A DNA stretch of 64,000 bases from Xanthomonas rydalmerensis (GTDB lineage: Bacteria; Pseudomonadota; Gammaproteobacteria; Xanthomonadales; Xanthomonadaceae). The translations under genes and the position numbers were made by a program. How positions within the stretch are numbered: the stretch's first letter is position 1; each line of letters opens with the position of its first letter. A model generated the notes under the pieces. The model ran no database searches and was not told the DNA's origin. It saw only the letters and a list, made by a program, of their open reading frames with translations. Shown one piece after another: positions 62,032-64,000 of this stretch. The DNA is taken from NCBI RefSeq assembly GCF_033170385.1, contig NZ_CP126170.1, forward strand, positions 892,001 to 956,000, given 5' to 3'.

Positions 62032-63027
62032 TCAGTTGAACGCCGACAGTGCCTGGGTGAGTTTCCCGTTGTTGTCGACCGCACCCATCGTGTAGCCCTG
62101 CCAGCCCGGGTACGCGTCGGGTTCCCAATAGAACACGCCCAGGCCGCGACTGCCGAGCGCGCGGGTCTTGCTCAGCAGATCGGCCAGCATCGCGCGGGTG
62201 GTGGCGGCCTGCTGCCAGTCCATGCCGACCTCGCTGACGATCACGTCCGACCCGTAGCGCGTCACCATGTCCTGCATGTTGCTGGCAATCTGGGTGTTGG
62301 CGCTCTGCCAGGCATTGGTGGAGGGATAGTGCGACATGCCGACCACGTCCCACTTGCCGCCGGCCGACTTGAGGCTGTCGAAGAACCAGCGGAAGGTCGC
62401 GTTGTCGTAGCCGTTGGCCAGGTGCACGATCACCTTGGCATTGGGGTAGACCGACTTGCTGGCGTTGTAGCCGCTGTTGATCAGTTGCGCGAGGTTGCCG
62501 AAGTTGGGCGTCTTGCCGTCCGGCCACAGCATGCCGCTGTTGATCTCGTTGCCTACCTGCACCCAGCTCACGTCGATGCCGTTGGACTTGAGATAGGAGA
62601 GGATGCCGCTGGTGTGCGCGTACACGTCCTTGACCAGCGTGGCGAAGTCGTGGCCGTTCCAGGCCGCCGGCTTGGTCTGCTTGCCGGGATCGGCCCAGCT
62701 GTCGCTGTAGTGGAAGTCGATCATGATGCGCATGCCCTGCGCCTTGGCCCGCTTGGCCATGTTCAGCGTGTCGGCGCCGTCGTTCCAGCCACCCTGCGGA
62801 TTGACCCACACGCGCAGCCGGATCGCATTGACCCCGGTGCCCTTGAGCAGCGCGAAGAAGTCGGTGGTGGCACCGGAGGCGTTGCGGAACACGCGGCCGC
62901 TGCTCTCCTGCTGGTCGATCCAACTGACATCGGCGCCCTTGGCGAAGCTCTGCGCCATGGCCGGCGCACACAGGCACGCAAGCAACAACAGCAGCCAGGC
63001 GGACATGCGCTTGCTCGATCGGTTCAT
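62032..63027 (-). CDS. arabinogalactan endo-beta-1,4-galactanase (GH53), secreted
   Basis: This 331-aa protein has a signal peptide (AWLLLLLACLCAPAMA). The GH53 TIM barrel shows FAKGADVSWIDQQESSG, AIRLRVWVNPQGGWNDGAD, MRIMIDFHYSDSWADPGKQTKPAAW, the acid/base Glu in WVQVGNEINSGMLWPDG and the nucleophile Glu in VIVSEVGMDW. It hydrolyses beta-1,4-galactan side chains of pectin. With the GH28 enzyme at 46886 it fits a plant-associated lifestyle. Confidence 0.93.
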   Translation of the reverse strand: MNRSSKRMSAWLLLLLACLCAPAMAQSFAKGADVSWIDQQESSGRVFRNASGATTDFFALLKGTGVNAIRLRVWVNPQGGWNDGADTLNMAKRAKAQGMRIMIDFHYSDSWADPGKQTKPAAWNGHDFATLVKDVYAHTSGILSYLKSNGIDVSWVQVGNEINSGMLWPDGKTPNFGNLAQLINSGYNASKSVYPNAKVIVHLANGYDNATFRWFFDSLKSAGGKWDVVGMSHYPSTNAWQSANTQIASNMQDMVTRYGSDVIVSEVGMDWQQAATTRAMLADLLSKTRALGSRGLGVFYWEPDAYPGWQGYTMGAVDNNGKLTQALSAFN

Positions 63028-63321
63028 GCGATTCTCGCGGTGATGTGGGAACGGGGAGGGAGGGCGTCGCGTGGCCCTGAGCGGCGGCCCGCAGGACGTG
63101 CCGGGCCGTCCCCGCGGCCGCGGCGCGCACGAGGCTAGCGCGATCGTCGTGGCGACGCGCGCTGCACTGCAGCGGGGCTCCGGCGCGGCGTCCGCAAGCG
63201 CTGTCTGGACGGCCGATGAATCTGCGCGGTGCGTCACTTGACGCGATGCGGCATCGGCGTAGCATTCCGCTCACGCCAAGGGACAGACCCGCGGCGATCC
63301 ACCCAACCGTGAGGGATGCTC

Positions 63322-64000
63322 ATGGAATTCGACTATCTCGTGTTCATCGGGCGCTTCGAGCCCTTCCACAACGGCCACGCCGCCGTTGCCCGCCACGCCC
63401 TGGCGCGTGGACAGAAACTTATCTTCCTGATCGGCTCGGCCGAGACCCCCCGCACCATCCGCAATCCCTGGACCGTTGCCGAGCGCAGCGTGATGATCCA
63501 GGCCGCGCTGGAAGGCGCCGGCGAGCGGCTGATCCTGCGTCCGCTGCGCGATCACCTGTACAACGAAAGCCAGTGGATCGCCGCAGTGCAGTCCACGGTG
63601 GCCGAGGCGGTGCGTAGTGATGGCGGCAGCGCCGAGGCGCGGATCGGCCTGATCGGCATGGACAAGGATGCCAGCAGCTATTACCTGCGGGAGTTCCCGC
63701 AATGGCCGCTGGTCGACGTGCAGCACACAGAGACGCTGTCGGCGACCGAGCTGCGCCGTTACCTGTTCGAGGCCGGCAGCATCGATTTCCACGGCGCGCT
63801 GCTGATGCTGCGCGGCAACGTGCCGACGCCGGTGTTCGACATGCTCGAGGCGTTCCGCAAGAACTCGCCCTCGTATGCCGAGCTGCTCGCCGAATACCAG
63901 TTCATCGAGCAGTACCGCGCCGCCTGGAAGGAGGCGCCGTATCCGCCCACCTTCGTCACCGCCGACGCGGTGGTGGTGCATTCCGGGCACGTGCTGCTGG
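63322..64000 (+). CDS. nadM: bifunctional nicotinamide-nucleotide adenylyltransferase/Nudix hydrolase (partial, 3' end cut)
   Basis: About 226 residues are visible. The N-terminal adenylyltransferase domain has the HxGH-type motif FIGRFEPFHNGHAAVARHAL and the ISSTxxR-like later motif TLSATELRRYLFEAGSIDF. The sequence then enters the region before a Nudix domain (AEYQFIEQYRAAWKEAPYPPTFVTADAVVVHSGHVLL), which is cut by the window edge. NadM makes NAD from nicotinamide mononucleotide and the Nudix part hydrolyses ADP-ribose. A GAGGG ribosome-binding site precedes the ATG at 63322. Confidence 0.9.
   Translation, partial: MEFDYLVFIGRFEPFHNGHAAVARHALARGQKLIFLIGSAETPRTIRNPWTVAERSVMIQAALEGAGERLILRPLRDHLYNESQWIAAVQSTVAEAVRSDGGSAEARIGLIGMDKDASSYYLREFPQWPLVDVQHTETLSATELRRYLFEAGSIDFHGALLMLRGNVPTPVFDMLEAFRKNSPSYAELLAEYQFIEQYRAAWKEAPYPPTFVTADAVVVHSGHVLL

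Overview
The window looks like a chromosomal segment of a Xanthomonas-type gammaproteobacterium (Xanthomonadaceae, possibly an early-branching Xanthomonas). The evidence is a high G+C content, many copies of the REP element beginning GTAGGAGCGGCTTCAGCC, a second family of GGGATTCGGG/CGAATCCCC inverted repeats, plant cell-wall hydrolases (GH28 and GH53), and gene orders typical of the family. No tRNA, rRNA or CRISPR array was seen. The first gene (HxlR regulator) and the last gene (NadM/Nudix) are cut by the window edges.

Layout: 0-8 kb holds a partial HxlR regulator, a lipocalin, two secreted S9 oligopeptidases, and an aminotransferase-acetyltransferase pair. 8.3-14 kb is a housekeeping chain: DUF454, lptM, dapF, DUF484, xerC, DUF3079, hslV, hslU. 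14-24 kb has a DUF2252 lipoprotein, a membrane acyltransferase-like protein, a yeast-type cytosine deaminase, ubiE with a duplicated 3' end, an M1 aminopeptidase, and a cupin / alpha-beta hydrolase / lipoprotein / HAD phosphatase run.

24-37 kb is the most distinctive part. It is a six-gene operon for periplasmic alcohol oxidation: a PQQ alcohol dehydrogenase with the WDYD lanthanide signature, a binding protein fused to ankyrin repeats, a c-type cytochrome, a YVTN beta-propeller protein, a class III-like zinc alcohol dehydrogenase and a TonB receptor. The first four products are all predicted lipoproteins, mostly with Ala/Pro-rich tethers. A near-consensus sigma-54 promoter lies 84 bp before the first gene, and an AcoR-type sigma-54 activator lies just beyond the operon, separated from it by an IS110-family element sitting among REP sequences.

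37-56 kb holds a hypothetical lipoprotein, a PfkB kinase and the rod-shape locus mreBCD-mrdA-rodA. A coupled acvB/virJ-like gene and a GH28 polygalacturonase follow, then mltB, rlpA and dacA, so wall-synthesis genes flank this pair. LpxR (lipid A deacylase), ybeD-lipB-lipA (lipoate synthesis) and prc (tail-specific protease) come next. 59-64 kb has a TSUP permease divergent from a LysR regulator, an endonuclease/exonuclease/phosphatase-fold protein, a GH53 galactanase and the start of nadM.

Two general features stand out. Inverted-repeat elements have entered coding sequence (xerC 5' end, mreC 3' end). At least six genes carry a -10-like hexamer exactly 7-8 nt before the start codon and no Shine-Dalgarno sequence, which suggests leaderless mRNAs.
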